DNA of 64,000 nt from Stomoxys calcitrans (taxonomy: Eukaryota; Arthropoda; Insecta; Diptera; Muscidae). Of this stretch, positions 55,356 through 64,000 are shown one piece after another (the stretch's first letter is position 1; each line of letters opens with the position of its first letter). Both the position numbers and the translations under genes were made by a program. The notes below the pieces were generated by a model. It saw only the letters and a list, made by a program, of their open reading frames with translations. It did no database searches and was not told the DNA's origin. Location of the stretch: contig NC_081552.1 in NCBI RefSeq assembly GCF_963082655.1, forward strand, positions 1,798,001-1,862,000, in the 5' to 3' direction.

Positions 55356-57806
55356 CAATAGGCTTTGTTTTGTTTTTCACGTTTTTAGGCTATTCTCCAC
55401 TCTCTTTGCGGCTTTGGCTTGGAATCACATGAGGAATGAATTCAATCTATTGATCTGTTTATGTTGTTCATGGGGCAAATTGTCACGTTTGGTGGTATAA
55501 CCACAACTCTTTATTTGTCAGTTCTCACATAATCCCAGGCATCGAGAAGCAAAGATTCTTACCAAGACCATTCGATGTGTATGTGTGTGTGTGTGTGGTG
55601 TGTTGAGTGTTTGGTGTCTTAGCCTTTTAACAACATTATCATAGGAGTATAATTTGTTCTTTTTTTTTTGCAAAGCCACAACTTGAGCTGGGTTTCTTTG
55701 CACTCGTTGCTCGTTCAACTCCTCCCTGGCGGGCGTACATACATGTACTCGGAAGTTAAAAGGATCAATCAACGTGTCAAATCGACTTGAAAAGACACTT
55801 CGGCGGTAACCTAAAAAGACACACCGAGAGTGAATATTGCTAACAAGTTTGCGACCAAACCACATCATCTGAACAAATTCACATAGGATATGTGTCTGAG
55901 TCTGATAAAGCATTTGGTGGCATTGCTTGAATTGAGGGATGACACTTTGTGAGCTGATGGTCTCGTACCACCAGACAATGTCTCGTAGGACCTCATAAGC
56001 TTAAACTCGTTAGGTTTAAGGATTTGTGTCACAGCATGTCAGGTGCTGAACCTGTTCCAAAACGAAGAATTAGTTGGATTTCAAAGCATGGAACACATAG
56101 GACGCACATGGCCACTTTCCCCATGCACGAGAGCAACTTCTTCTCTATTTAGATAAACTATTGATTGAAATGAGTGTTCCGTTGGCTTGCAATAAATTAA
56201 ATTCAGATGCAAATGACTTTAGAGGTTGGCCCCAACCTCTGCTGAAGGATTTTGTCTAGTTTTCGCCTTGGGCGAATGGATGGGATGAATGGTTGACTTC
56301 AAAAAATTGCTGCCACAGAAAACAGTAACACATTTTTGGTTGTCGCTGTCACCGGCATGGCTTCCAGGCTATGTGGGGTTAAGCTGTTGACTTTTTGGCT
56401 CAGAGCTGATGTCGGTGTTGTTCCTAACCGCAAGCCAAGTTAAATTGTTAACATCAAAGTCAACAATGACATTTTTCATTCGAATTCAATCAAATCCATC
56501 GAAACGCCAAAGCAGCGCAGACCGGGGTAGCTTTCTTTAATGGGTAGGTGTTGCCATCGCTCCGCTCTTGTCTTTCGTTGCTGTGAAGTGAATGATTCTT
56601 ATAACGAGCACATTTTGGTTTATAAGGCGGGGTTTCCTGCACAGCCAAGACGCTTTTAAATCACGCAAATATGTGGATAATAGTGGATGCAAAAGGCGAA
56701 GGAGAGGAAAGGAAGAACAAAAAGAGAACCTCTCCCTACTTCTTTCCTACAGCTACGCGGCCGCGGCGGAATATGGCTTTGACAGCTAGTAATGAAATTT
56801 GATCCTTGAAAGTAGCGGGCTGGCATTGTTAACGCGACTGCCGGTTGCTGGTTACCACCATCAACCATCCTGCCATCGATGAAAAAGTATAGAGAGGAGT
56901 TGTACTGTGCGTGCAAAATATTTCTGTTTTCTTGTTCTTTTTGGCTGAGGTTTGTCCTTGCCGGCGTCCGTGGCTGATGGCTTCGACAGTGTTAAGATTG
57001 TGCGACTTACCAACACTAGCTCTAGTCCGCGGCAAAGAGTGGAGTGGAGTGCAATGCAAGGAATGAGTACTCGCAAAATTTGCCAGTACTTCTTTTCGAG
57101 GGCAATATTGGTGTGAAATAATGTGAAAAGGGCGGTCAGGTCATGCTGTTGGCAAGGAGCACAGGAGGAGGTCTGCTGATTGGCATTTGATTAAAAAAAC
57201 TGTGCAACAGCGAGCAACAACAAAAGTTTGGCGGTGTCGCATTCTTTGCCTTATTTCATTGCTTCATCGCCGCTTAGCCCATGTTGTTGCTGTTGTTGGA
57301 GTTTTTGAGTCTCGCCCCGCTCACTTTGCGTGTGAATTTGATGGCGAGTCTGTCAATCAATTGTTTGTTTGTTCATAAATTTCCCATCATTCGTCTTCAA
57401 GTGTTTTTTTTTTGTTTCTGGTGATGTTGCTCCTCCTCTCTGCCCTGTTCTGATAGGCGGCTGTAAAGATTTGAAGAAGAAAAATCTCTTGTCGTAGCAA
57501 GTTTTAAAGGAGAGGCCTTTAAATTTGTTGCTAAATGATTAATGGGACTTTTGTTGTGGCAAACTAGTGATTGAAGATAGACAAATATTGGAAATTCATG
57601 AAATTATTCACAGAGGAGTTAATCGCTTTATTTCTCACTCAAATGTAAAGAAGGGAAAAATGGGGCCCCATCATTATGCCATGGAAAATTCTCTTATTCT
57701 AGAGTAGATGGACGTTCGACATTATTAATTGACTTTAAAGATTACTGTTTCGAGAATTTAATTTGTTTTTGATTCCATTTATGAATAGGTGTTGGAAAGA
57801 TGGGAC
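55356..57806. other. Repeat-poor unique island, no gene recognised
   Basis: About 2.4 kb has higher GC than the AT-rich spacers and no transposon match in the window. A (GT)n microsatellite lies at about 55577-55598. Frames up to 131 codons (55518-55913, minus) show no family motif and overlap on both strands. This is the most likely place for host intron, UTR or regulatory sequence, but nothing specific can be shown. Confidence 0.4.
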
Positions 57807-57808
57807 TA

Positions 57809-58008
57809 CAGTTAAACCCCGATTATCCGGGCCTCTTTTAACCGGTTTCATCTGTTAACCGGCATGGTGTGCTTTTGGATTTGGACCTCTATTAAACGTG
57901 GTTTACCACCATCATTTGTCCTTCAAGAATGCTCCCTATACACATTTTTTTTGGTGTAAAATCCTGGGATTCCCCTTTTAATTTTTTGAGTTAAATTTTG
58001 AGTAAATG
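57809..58008 (+). mobile_element. pogo/Tigger-like element, left part
   Basis: TA (57807-57808) is followed by CAGTTAAACCCCGATTATCC, then GGGCCTCTTTTAACCGG and TGTTAACCGGCATGGTGTGC, homologous to 21242 onward. CCTGGGATTCCCCTTTTAAT matches CTGGGATTCCCATTTAT at about 21408. A HINE interrupts it at about 58009. Confidence 0.7.
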
Positions 58009-59006
58009 GGTCCAACACCATGGAGCGAATTTCTCAAGTTCATTTCCCGGCATCTCTTCTTAGGCAAAAAGGATAAAGGAAAAGATTTTCTCTGCTATCA
58101 GAGTGATATCAAGTTATTGCACGATTCCGACCCTTTTGGGACTCAAGAAGTAAAATAGAGAGATCGGTTTATATGGAAGCTGTAGCAGGCTATAGACCGA
58201 TTCATACCATAAACACATATGAGAGGATCCGTCGTACAAAATTTCGGACAAAACGAATAATAATTACGATCTGTAGAGGATCAAGAAGTCAAGATCCCAT
58301 ATCGGTTTATATGGCAGCTATATCAGGTTATAGACTAATTTGAACCATACTCGGCTCAGTCGTTGGAAATCATGACCATGACACGCCATGCGAAATTTCA
58401 GCCAAATCGGATGAGAATTGCGCGCAGTAAAGGCTCAAGTAGTCGAGATTTCTGATCGGTTTATATCAGGTTATGGACAGATTTGAATATAAATTGCGCA
58501 GTTATTGGAAGTCATGGCGAAACACGTCGTGCGAAATTTCTGCCAAATCGGATAGGAATTGCGCCCTCTAGAGGCTTACGATGCTCAAGACCGCAGATCG
58601 GTTTATATGACAGCTATATCAGGTTATAGACCGAATTGCACCGTACTTATCACAGTTTTTTTGAAATCATAACAAAACACGTCATGCTAAATGTCAGCCA
58701 AATCGGATAAGAATTGCGCCCTCTAGCAGCTCACGAAGTCAAGATCCAATTTCGGTTTATATGGCAGCTATATCAAAACATGGATTGATATAGCCCATTT
58801 ACAATGCCAACCGACCTACACTAACAAAATGTATTTGGGCGTGCTTTCGACAGACAGACGGACGGACGGACATGGCTAGATCGACATAAAATGTCGCGAC
58901 GATCAAGAATATATATACTTTATGGGGTCTCAGACGAATATTTCGAGTGTTACAAACAGAATTACGAAATTAGTATACTCCCATCCTATGGTGAAGGATA
59001 TAAAAA
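58009..59006 (-). mobile_element. HINE family A inside the pogo-like element
   Basis: The hairpin end is lost; the copy starts at CCAACACCATGGAGCGAATT. CCCGGCATCTCTTCTTAGGC and about five monomers follow. The 5' module has an ACGGACGGACGGACATGG microsatellite, and the terminus is ATCCTATGGTGAAGGATATA. Confidence 0.9.
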
Positions 59007-59230
59007 GAGCACGTAAAATTCTTTCAATTCAGGAAATATTAGAACTGTTTAAAGATCACAGCAAAAACATGTTCGTTTGTTTGTTTTTCGAAAAATATTA
59101 CACGACTTTATGAAAAAGAAGGAAACAAATTTAAAGTATGCCTCGAGAAGTGAATCTATGAATGGTTTCAAAAAAGCCAGAAGTAAGATACCATCTACAA
59201 AACATTGGCTTTAATTAGGAGTGCAAGTGT
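59007..59230 (+). pseudogene. pogo-like transposase N-terminus, fragment
   Basis: After the HINE the frame reads RARKILSIQEILELFKDHSK, parallel to EVLSILKQLELLKDHSK in the copy at 21490. Further on EIYEWFQKS-like residues can be read in another frame at about 59145. Together these suggest a psq/CENP-B-type DNA-binding region. Frameshifts are present and no DDE domain follows. Confidence 0.55.
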
Positions 59231-59449
59231 AAGTGCAAGCACACCCAGGGGCAATCAAGTACCGTAAATTAAATGTCCACCAAAATTTTTAATTTTAAAT
59301 CATAGACTCTTTATGGCATTAACCCATTAACGACGAATAGGTTGAAAACTAACAAAGAACAGAGCTGTCTTAAAAAAGTCCTTGCTCGGACTAGGGAAAA
59401 GGTATCATAACAAAATGTGGCATGACGTAAAGTGAACGAATTAAACTAG
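59231..59449. other. No gene seen
   Basis: This may include more of the decayed pogo-like element, but nothing can be recognised. Confidence 0.3.
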
Positions 59450-59629
59450 TTGCAAAATGTTTTTCGACATATCACAAGGGAGGTGGACCCGCCTACTTAC
59501 CCCAAAAATATCACCCAAAAATAAAAGTGGACCGATCGGGACAATATGGGACTTAAATAAAAGGTATTCTACTCTTGAATACGAATTTCATATTAAAAAT
59601 TGAGTCCAAGTAATTGGGGCGGCTCGGCG
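59450..59629 (-). repeat. Family D fragment
   Basis: GGGAGGTGGACCCGCCTACT, AATATGGGACTTAAATAAAA and GTATTCTACTCTTGAATACG are D units in the orientation of 50496-51805. It abuts the truncated end of the BEL/Pao copy. Confidence 0.7.
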
Positions 59630-59790
59630 TGAGCCAGTAACTGATGTAGGTGAAGAAGGTATAAATAAAGGTATAATAGCCGAGAGTTTCCTGGCAGAAT
59701 TATTGGATGGCGCTCGTTATAAGAGAGAGACGAATTGGGCAATCTTCCGATTACGCGAAGTATATCATATGACTCAAGAAACGGATTCAT
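59630..59790 (-). pseudogene. BEL/Pao integrase, start only
   Basis: MNPFLESYDILRVIGRLPNS and SYNERHPIILPGNSRL, then LHLHQLLAHAEP, match the integrase N-terminal zinc-binding region (the H-x4-H part). The rest of the integrase is missing because the copy is truncated at the D repeat. Confidence 0.85.
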
Positions 59791-59879
59791 AAACCATAGT
59801 GAACTTTGTTGAGAGATAGGTTCAGACCTCGCTAGTTTATCATATTCATCTTGATAGTATTTCCTCTGTGCTAAAGAAA

Positions 59880-60360
59880 TCAGTCGATATTTCGTAAATC
59901 TGATTTCATTCTGGCTGAGAGATTGAGACGTATTCCTTGTAATGGATTGTCATGAGTCGGGACATGTCTCCAAGTGCACCCAGGTACCAGCTCATGTATC
60001 TGTGCAAACCGACATAGGTCTCCCAGGACCATGGTGGTTTTGAAAGCCAGTAGAGAAGGGTCGGTCCGAAATGTAACACCGCTTACTTTAAAATCGAAGT
60101 TAATGGTCACATACCAATTTTGCGAGGAGAAATGCGCCATTTAGCTCTAGTCGAGGCAGACACATTGGCTGAATGGGTGCAACTTTAGTTTTTACGACAA
60201 GAAGGTTGCAAAAAACTACAGACGGCTTGCTTTGGCATCTTACGTAGACTGATGCACAGTAGGCAGCTTGTGAAGCATCGGAAAATCCGTAGATTTCTAT
60301 GGTATCAGTTGGTTGATAACGAATCCATCTTGGAATTAAAATCGATCCGATATATTTCAA
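59880..60360 (-). pseudogene. BEL/Pao RNase H-like region
   Basis: IPRWIRYQPTDTIEIYGFSD, DASQAAYCASVYVR, KTKVAPIQPMCLPRLELNGA and LLAKLV match the conserved region after the RT. TDPSLLAF (for WTDS) and ELVPGCTWRHVPTHDNP follow in another frame. The domain order is intact but the frame is not continuous. A perfect 29-bp tandem duplication at 60390-60447 lies just upstream and shifts the frame. Confidence 0.85.
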
Positions 60361-60389
60361 ATCAGATATTAGACTATTCCACTTTTCAA

Positions 60390-60447
60390 GCGAGTCTGAG
60401 TTTAATTTATCGTCCCAAGCGAGTCTGAGTTTAATTTATCGTCCCAC
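60390..60447. repeat. Perfect 29-bp tandem duplication in BEL pol
   Basis: The unit starting AGCGAGTCTGAGTTTAATTT and ending ATCGTCCCA occurs twice without mismatch. As 29 is not a multiple of 3 it breaks the reading frame. Confidence 0.95.
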
Positions 60448-60559
60448 CCAAGACCTTTAAGTCAAAGCTGCTTCATAAGAACTTTTGATCGAATCACCAC
60501 AGGTGCAACGCAATCCGCGGGATTTAACAGTTGAGCGACAGCGGAAAGTACCTTACGTT

Positions 60560-61073
60560 TAGTCATAAGTTGCTCCGAGCCAATTCAAGAGAATAGCTGA
60601 AGGTATCTGTAAGCGCATTCCATTTCACACCGAGCGTTTTGGTAGCGCTAGATTCCTGGAAACGCAGAAACTCGGAATCGAACAAATCTTCAGGTGGAAG
60701 ATGGCGTAGCAATTCTGGATCATTGGCCGCAAATTTCTTCACCGGAAATCCCGCCTTTTTTAAAACAGTTATCAAATTCTTTTGAATTCTAATACAATAG
60801 TTTTTCCGATGGAGAAACTACTAGCCAAAATGTAATCGACAAATGTCTCTTTCCTAATCACGTGGGAGACATGTGGAAATGCACCTCTGAATCCGCAGCC
60901 ACTTGCAAGAGAGTGCGTATAGCCAAAAAACAGATGCGGAATGTAACGGTCTGCAACTGATATTCCTTAACAGGTTCTTGGGGACTCGGTCGAAACAGTA
61001 TCCGTTGATAGGGCCTATCAACCGTATGTACCAAAAATTTGCATGTACATTTTCTCCACAGAAAATGTACTTA
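60560..61073 (-). pseudogene. BEL/Pao reverse transcriptase, C-terminal part
   Basis: VEKMYMQI (for DIEKMYRQI), then in a shifted frame RPYQRILFRPSPQEPVKEYQ and FLAIRTLLQVAADSE are typical Pao RT blocks. The catalytic YVDD-type site reads FVDY (60834-60845), so the second Asp is lost. VLKKAGFPVKKFAANDPELL and TKTLGVKWNALTDTFSYSL follow. Confidence 0.85.
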
Positions 61074-61075
61074 TA

Positions 61076-61488
61076 AAGGGTGATTTTTTTGAGGTTAGGA
61101 TTTTCATGCATTAGTATTTGACAGATCACGTGGGATTTCAGACATGGTGTCAAAGAGAAAGATGCTCAGTATGCTTTGACATTTCATCATGAATAGACTT
61201 ACTAACGAGCAACGCTTGCAAATCATTGAATTTTATTACCAAAATCAGTGTTCGGTTCGAAATGTGTTCAAATTTTGACAAATTTTGTTCAGCGATGAGG
61301 CTCATTTCTGGTTGAATGGCTACGTAAATAAGCAAAATTGCCGCATTTGGAGTGAAGAGCAACCAGAAGCCGTTCAAGAACTGCCCATGCATCCCGAAAA
61401 ATGCACTGTTTGGTGTGGTTTGTACGCTGGTGGAATCATTGGACCGTATTTTTTCAAAGATGCTGTTGGACGCAACGTTACGGTGAAT
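61076..61488 (+). mobile_element. Tc1/mariner-like derivative inserted in BEL pol, 413 bp
   Basis: The left end AAGGGTGATTTTTTTGAGGT follows TA (61074-61075). About 195 bp match the inverted repeat of the 17603 element. A transposase core piece follows: FSDEAHFWLNGYVNKQNCRI (first catalytic Asp of a DDE domain), then ELPMHPEKCTVWCGLYAGGI and YFFKDAVGRNVTVN. The sequence stops at GGTGAAT and is followed by TA (61489-61490) and BEL pol. The right inverted repeat is absent. It shares with 17603 the odd junction TTCAAATTTTGACAAATTTT, so both come from one earlier deletion derivative. Confidence 0.85.
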
Positions 61489-61808
61489 TACCTCCTCCAG
61501 TTCAATATTACAGACGTCAGGTATTTTGGAATGTTGGTAAAGGACATTATTCAGGGAGTGTCCCGATTTGGTGTTACGTGAGCCGTTAAAGACAACCCTT
61601 ACTTTTATAGTCTTGTGTTCTGGGTGGACCACAGCATGATGTGGTAAATAAAATGAAAATAAAATAAAAAATCGTCTATACTTATTTCCTGGGAGGAAGT
61701 TTCTTCTGCGTGGCCCAGCTCTAGATATTTATTCAAAACAGCAATGTATTGTGTTTCTAGTTCAGGGTCTTTTGCGAGATTTTTCTCCATTCTATTGTAT
61801 TGACCCAA
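61489..61808 (-). pseudogene. BEL/Pao reverse transcriptase, N-terminal part
   Basis: MEKNLAKDPELETQYIAVLN and KYLELGHAEE are followed, after a frameshift near 61655, by FYLPHHAVVHPEHKTIKVRV and VFNGSRNTKSGHSLN. The family has VFDAS at the last block, so its Asp is changed to Asn. The frame then meets the right edge of the inserted Tc1/mariner-like derivative at 61488. Confidence 0.85.
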
Positions 61809-61823
61809 GGCCGAAAAACGGGA

Positions 61824-62081
61824 TTATTCCAAATAAATAGATTTGAAGAACGATAGTCTCACAATATAGCGCCCATCGGAAGACCGAGTCATTGTCTTCG
61901 TAAATAAATCCTCGCAATATTTATCAGAGTCGGAGACGAGAGGAGTCGTGGGAACTTCTTCCTGCTCCCAGAATTTTCGCAGAAGATCGCTAATAGAAAC
62001 TCCTTCAGATGCGGCAACATTTGTGGAAAAGGAGTGCACTGTTTCTGTCTGAATTATAGTTATATGCTGAAGCATCGCCAC
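61824..62081 (-). pseudogene. BEL/Pao pol, region before the RT
   Basis: ISDLLRKFWEQEEVPTTPLV and SSDGRYIVRLSFF correspond to the conserved L-x-x-FW-E-x-E and DGRYxVxLP blocks that precede the Pao reverse transcriptase. Confidence 0.85.
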
Positions 62082-62101
62082 ATATGTTTTTCTTCATTCC
62101 C

Positions 62102-62707
62102 TCAAGATTTATATATCTTCCTGAGTCGTTCCCCAAAAACCAAATCTATTTGGGAAGACTTATGGAAATGTAGGTCAGCCAAGTCCAGATCCTTAAAATC
62201 ATACCAACTGGCAACTTCAAAGGATATGGAGGGTAATTTCCGTGTAACCTTGGGAAGTACGATAGCTGAGACGGAGAATCGAACATTGTGTTTACTAGAA
62301 ACGATTATAAGTTCACATTCCTTATTTGAACTTTGCTGCTGGTCTCCAATGCCAAAGATTTCAAAAAGACGTTTCGTACTAGGGATCTGCAGACGTTGCA
62401 AAATCCATTCCGATGTAAATGTTCTCCGTGAGCCTGGGTTAATTAAGGTCCGTATCGTGAATAATTCACCTCGCAGTTCAATTTGAACTAAAGCCGTTCG
62501 AAGGAGAATCATATCGCTGAAAAGTTTGCTTGAACGTATGAGATGCGACTCAGACTTGTGAGAAGGAGGGATTCCTTTGCTAAAGTTCTCATTAAATTTG
62601 GTTTTGAGGTGCAGCAAGGTGTGATGCGATTTGTGGCAAACAATGTATTTGTTAGTACTCTTGCACTTCACCTTGAGATGAGACTGGGATAAACAATTGC
62701 TACACAT
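62102..62707 (-). pseudogene. BEL/Pao zinc knuckle and aspartic protease region
   Basis: The 201-codon frame starts with CSNCLSQSHLKVKC and CHKSHHTLLH, the second zinc-knuckle and C-x-x-x-H-H-T-L-L-H motifs. The protease-like domain follows: LLRTALVQIELRGELFTIRT, then LINPGSRRTFTS, where the family has an LLDSGS or LIDPGS catalytic site. The Asp is Asn here, so the protease would be inactive even if the frame were whole. IDLVFGERL near the end corresponds to the IDLLLG-like block. Confidence 0.85.
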
Positions 62708-63010
62708 CTTGTTTTATAGACGAAGTCTATACGTTGCTGAGGGGTATACTCATGAAATGGGGAACACATTCTATTAGAATATTTGGAATAACATAGAGGA
62801 CAAGAAGAATTCAACTTTTCCTGGGAATGGCAAATCTTCCCAGAGCTCGGAGCTGAGAGTTTACTCTTTGTGGACCTGAAGCTTGAGATACGTTCCGAAA
62901 CTTCGAACCGATTTATCAAAAACTCATCCAATTGGCTCCATGTTGGCAAATCGCGATGCGGCTTGAGGGACTGCTCCCAAAGGAGAAGTGGAAAGCTCTG
63001 GTAGCTTCAT
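62668..63010 (-). pseudogene. BEL/Pao gag, C-terminal part
   Basis: After a frameshift near 62945 the frame reads LPTWSQLDEFLINRFEVSER, the conserved gag segment before the zinc region. Then come SCPLCYSKYSNRMC and FHEYTPQQRIDFV, the Cys-rich and P-x-x-R-x-x-F motifs typical of BEL gag. The N-terminal gag cannot be identified. Confidence 0.8.
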
Positions 63011-64000
63011 AATTTGGTACAAAAACTTGACAATTAGTATGAACTGAAATTTGGAAATTATCGCCGAACCCATAACACGGTCCCTTATGCTCCAAATCAA
63101 TGCGTTAATTAGGAAAAATGTGTTGAACTCTAAGTAATGCCCACACATTTCCCGGAAAATTCTGTGAAGTTAGCAAACATTGAGAAAATATGAAAGGTTC
63201 ACCTATGAATGAAATGATGACGCCGAAGATGGTGGTGTTCAATTGAATTACATAAAAGCGCTGAATTCATACAACTTGATTGAATAATAAAAAATACCCC
63301 ATTAAGGACTCCCCGTCATAAGTCTCGAAGTTGTCAAGAACATGTGTTAGCAGCTGGTGGTCTTGGTTTCGGAAAACATTTTTGCTGCGCCGCTCACCCA
63401 GGCGGCAGAAACGCTTTGCCTGTCGACGACTTGTTTGACATTTTCCCTTGCTTGCATGTGTTTTGTATTATTCGAGGTAAATTAATTAATTATCCATGCT
63501 TTTCCTATTTTTGGCTACCAAGAAGCTGGCAAAGTCGAAATTTGCTTTCAACATAATCAAAAATTAATATCAACAGAGCACTGGGGACTTGGGGGTGATA
63601 TGCGATGCGACGCGACGACTGGGTATTTGAGTAGCGCGTAGCTAAGTCCTTTATGGGCTATGGCCGACGATGGGTGTTTGAATATAAAAAAGTAATTGTA
63701 AATAAATAATAAAGCAGTAATATACCGTTAAATAATCCGAAAAACCAACACCATTAATAAAATGCCACAAACACTCCTACAATGAAGGCTGTGTATGCAG
63801 TGCCATGCCATTGCCACCCATTTGCGCAACGCAACCAGGCAAATCACACAGCATCGCACTTTGAGGGGCGACATTTAAGCACCAACACCAACGAAAATGT
63901 GGCCCACACTACGGTGTAGTAGAGTAAAATCCAATTCAATCCAATCAACTTAACAACTTTCTATGAGAAGCTCAAGAAAAAAGCGCCACTACCACCATTG
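63011..64000. other. No gene recognised
   Basis: The first part may be remaining BEL gag or leader but shows no motif. From about 63150 the sequence is unique. The 70-codon frame at 63344-63556 has no domain. Confidence 0.35.

Larger units (their letters stand above)
59630..63010 (-). mobile_element. BEL/Pao LTR retrotransposon, decayed gag-pol interior
   Basis: The gag C-terminus, protease, reverse transcriptase, RNase H-like region and the beginning of integrase appear in that order on the minus strand, the Pao/BEL order. No LTR was found on either side. The integrase is cut off at 59630 by a D repeat and the gag N-terminus cannot be followed beyond about 63010. Frames are broken by many indels, a 29-bp duplication and an inserted transposon. 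Confidence 0.9.

Noticed and set aside
55518..55913. 131-codon minus-strand frame as a host gene
   Set aside because: It has no recognisable domain, includes a (GT)n-derived HTHTHTHT run, and no splice-site or conservation evidence is available.
61150..61632. 160-codon minus frame combining BEL RT with a second protein
   Set aside because: It is a chance read-through from BEL pol into the antisense of the inserted transposon, not a fusion gene.
59630..63010. Envelope gene or LTRs making this an endogenous retrovirus
   Set aside because: No env-like frame and no LTR pair could be seen; the domain order and motifs are those of BEL/Pao retrotransposons.

Overview
The window looks like repeat-dominated nuclear DNA from a calyptrate (muscid) fly. 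The basis is the many interspersed copies of elements that start TTTTTATACCC, carry runs of GTCC/GTCT and tandem monomers, and end in a GC-rich palindrome plus TTACTTG, which I recall from Stomoxys, Musca and Haematobia sequence. The species is not fixed by the sequence itself. I found no intact host protein-coding gene and no functional RNA gene. Most reading frames longer than 60 codons lie inside repeats or decayed transposons.

The dominant component is a superfamily of Helentron-like non-autonomous elements (HINE / DINE-1 type) in three families: A (ends TATACCCTCCACCAT), B (ends TATACCCACCACCGAAGG) and C (ends TATACCCTACACCACC). About 28 copies or fragments make up roughly a third of the window. 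Each complete copy has a 5' sub-terminal inverted repeat, a GTCC-type microsatellite, an array of monomers exactly 153 bp long in all three families, the matching 3' inverted repeat, a palindrome and a TTACTTG terminus. A repeat called D here (about 95-131 bp units) and a GTAC-rich minisatellite called E account for more.

Layout: 1-962 Tc1-like transposon end inserted in a HINE; 965-6126 HINEs, SINE pieces and an odd GC-rich repeat (3005-3560); 6345-9424 mostly unique with one C element; 9425-13069 HINEs, E repeat and a LINE 3' end; 14650-15942 LINE fragment; 15943-19887 HINEs plus short long-TIR Tc1/mariner-like derivatives; 19890-21240 unique; 21242-26930 pogo-like end and HINEs; 26931-27956 decayed mariner; 28400-31150 decayed LINE with a SINE inside; 32550-37670 minus-strand LINE with recognisable ORF1 and ORF2, split by an A element; 37670-39079 unique; 39080-55400 HINEs, D blocks, SINEs, a MITE and unique spacers; 55400-57806 unique; 57809-59230 pogo-like element split by an A element; 59630-63010 decayed BEL/Pao pol on the minus strand, split by a Tc1/mariner-like derivative; 63150-64000 no feature seen.

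Nothing here suggests co-operating host genes. The biological interest is the nested insertion record (HINE in LINE, SINE in LINE, HINE in pogo, Tc1-like in HINE, Tc1/mariner-like in BEL), chimeric HINEs, the shared 153-bp monomer length, and deletion-derivative lineages that can be followed by shared breakpoints.
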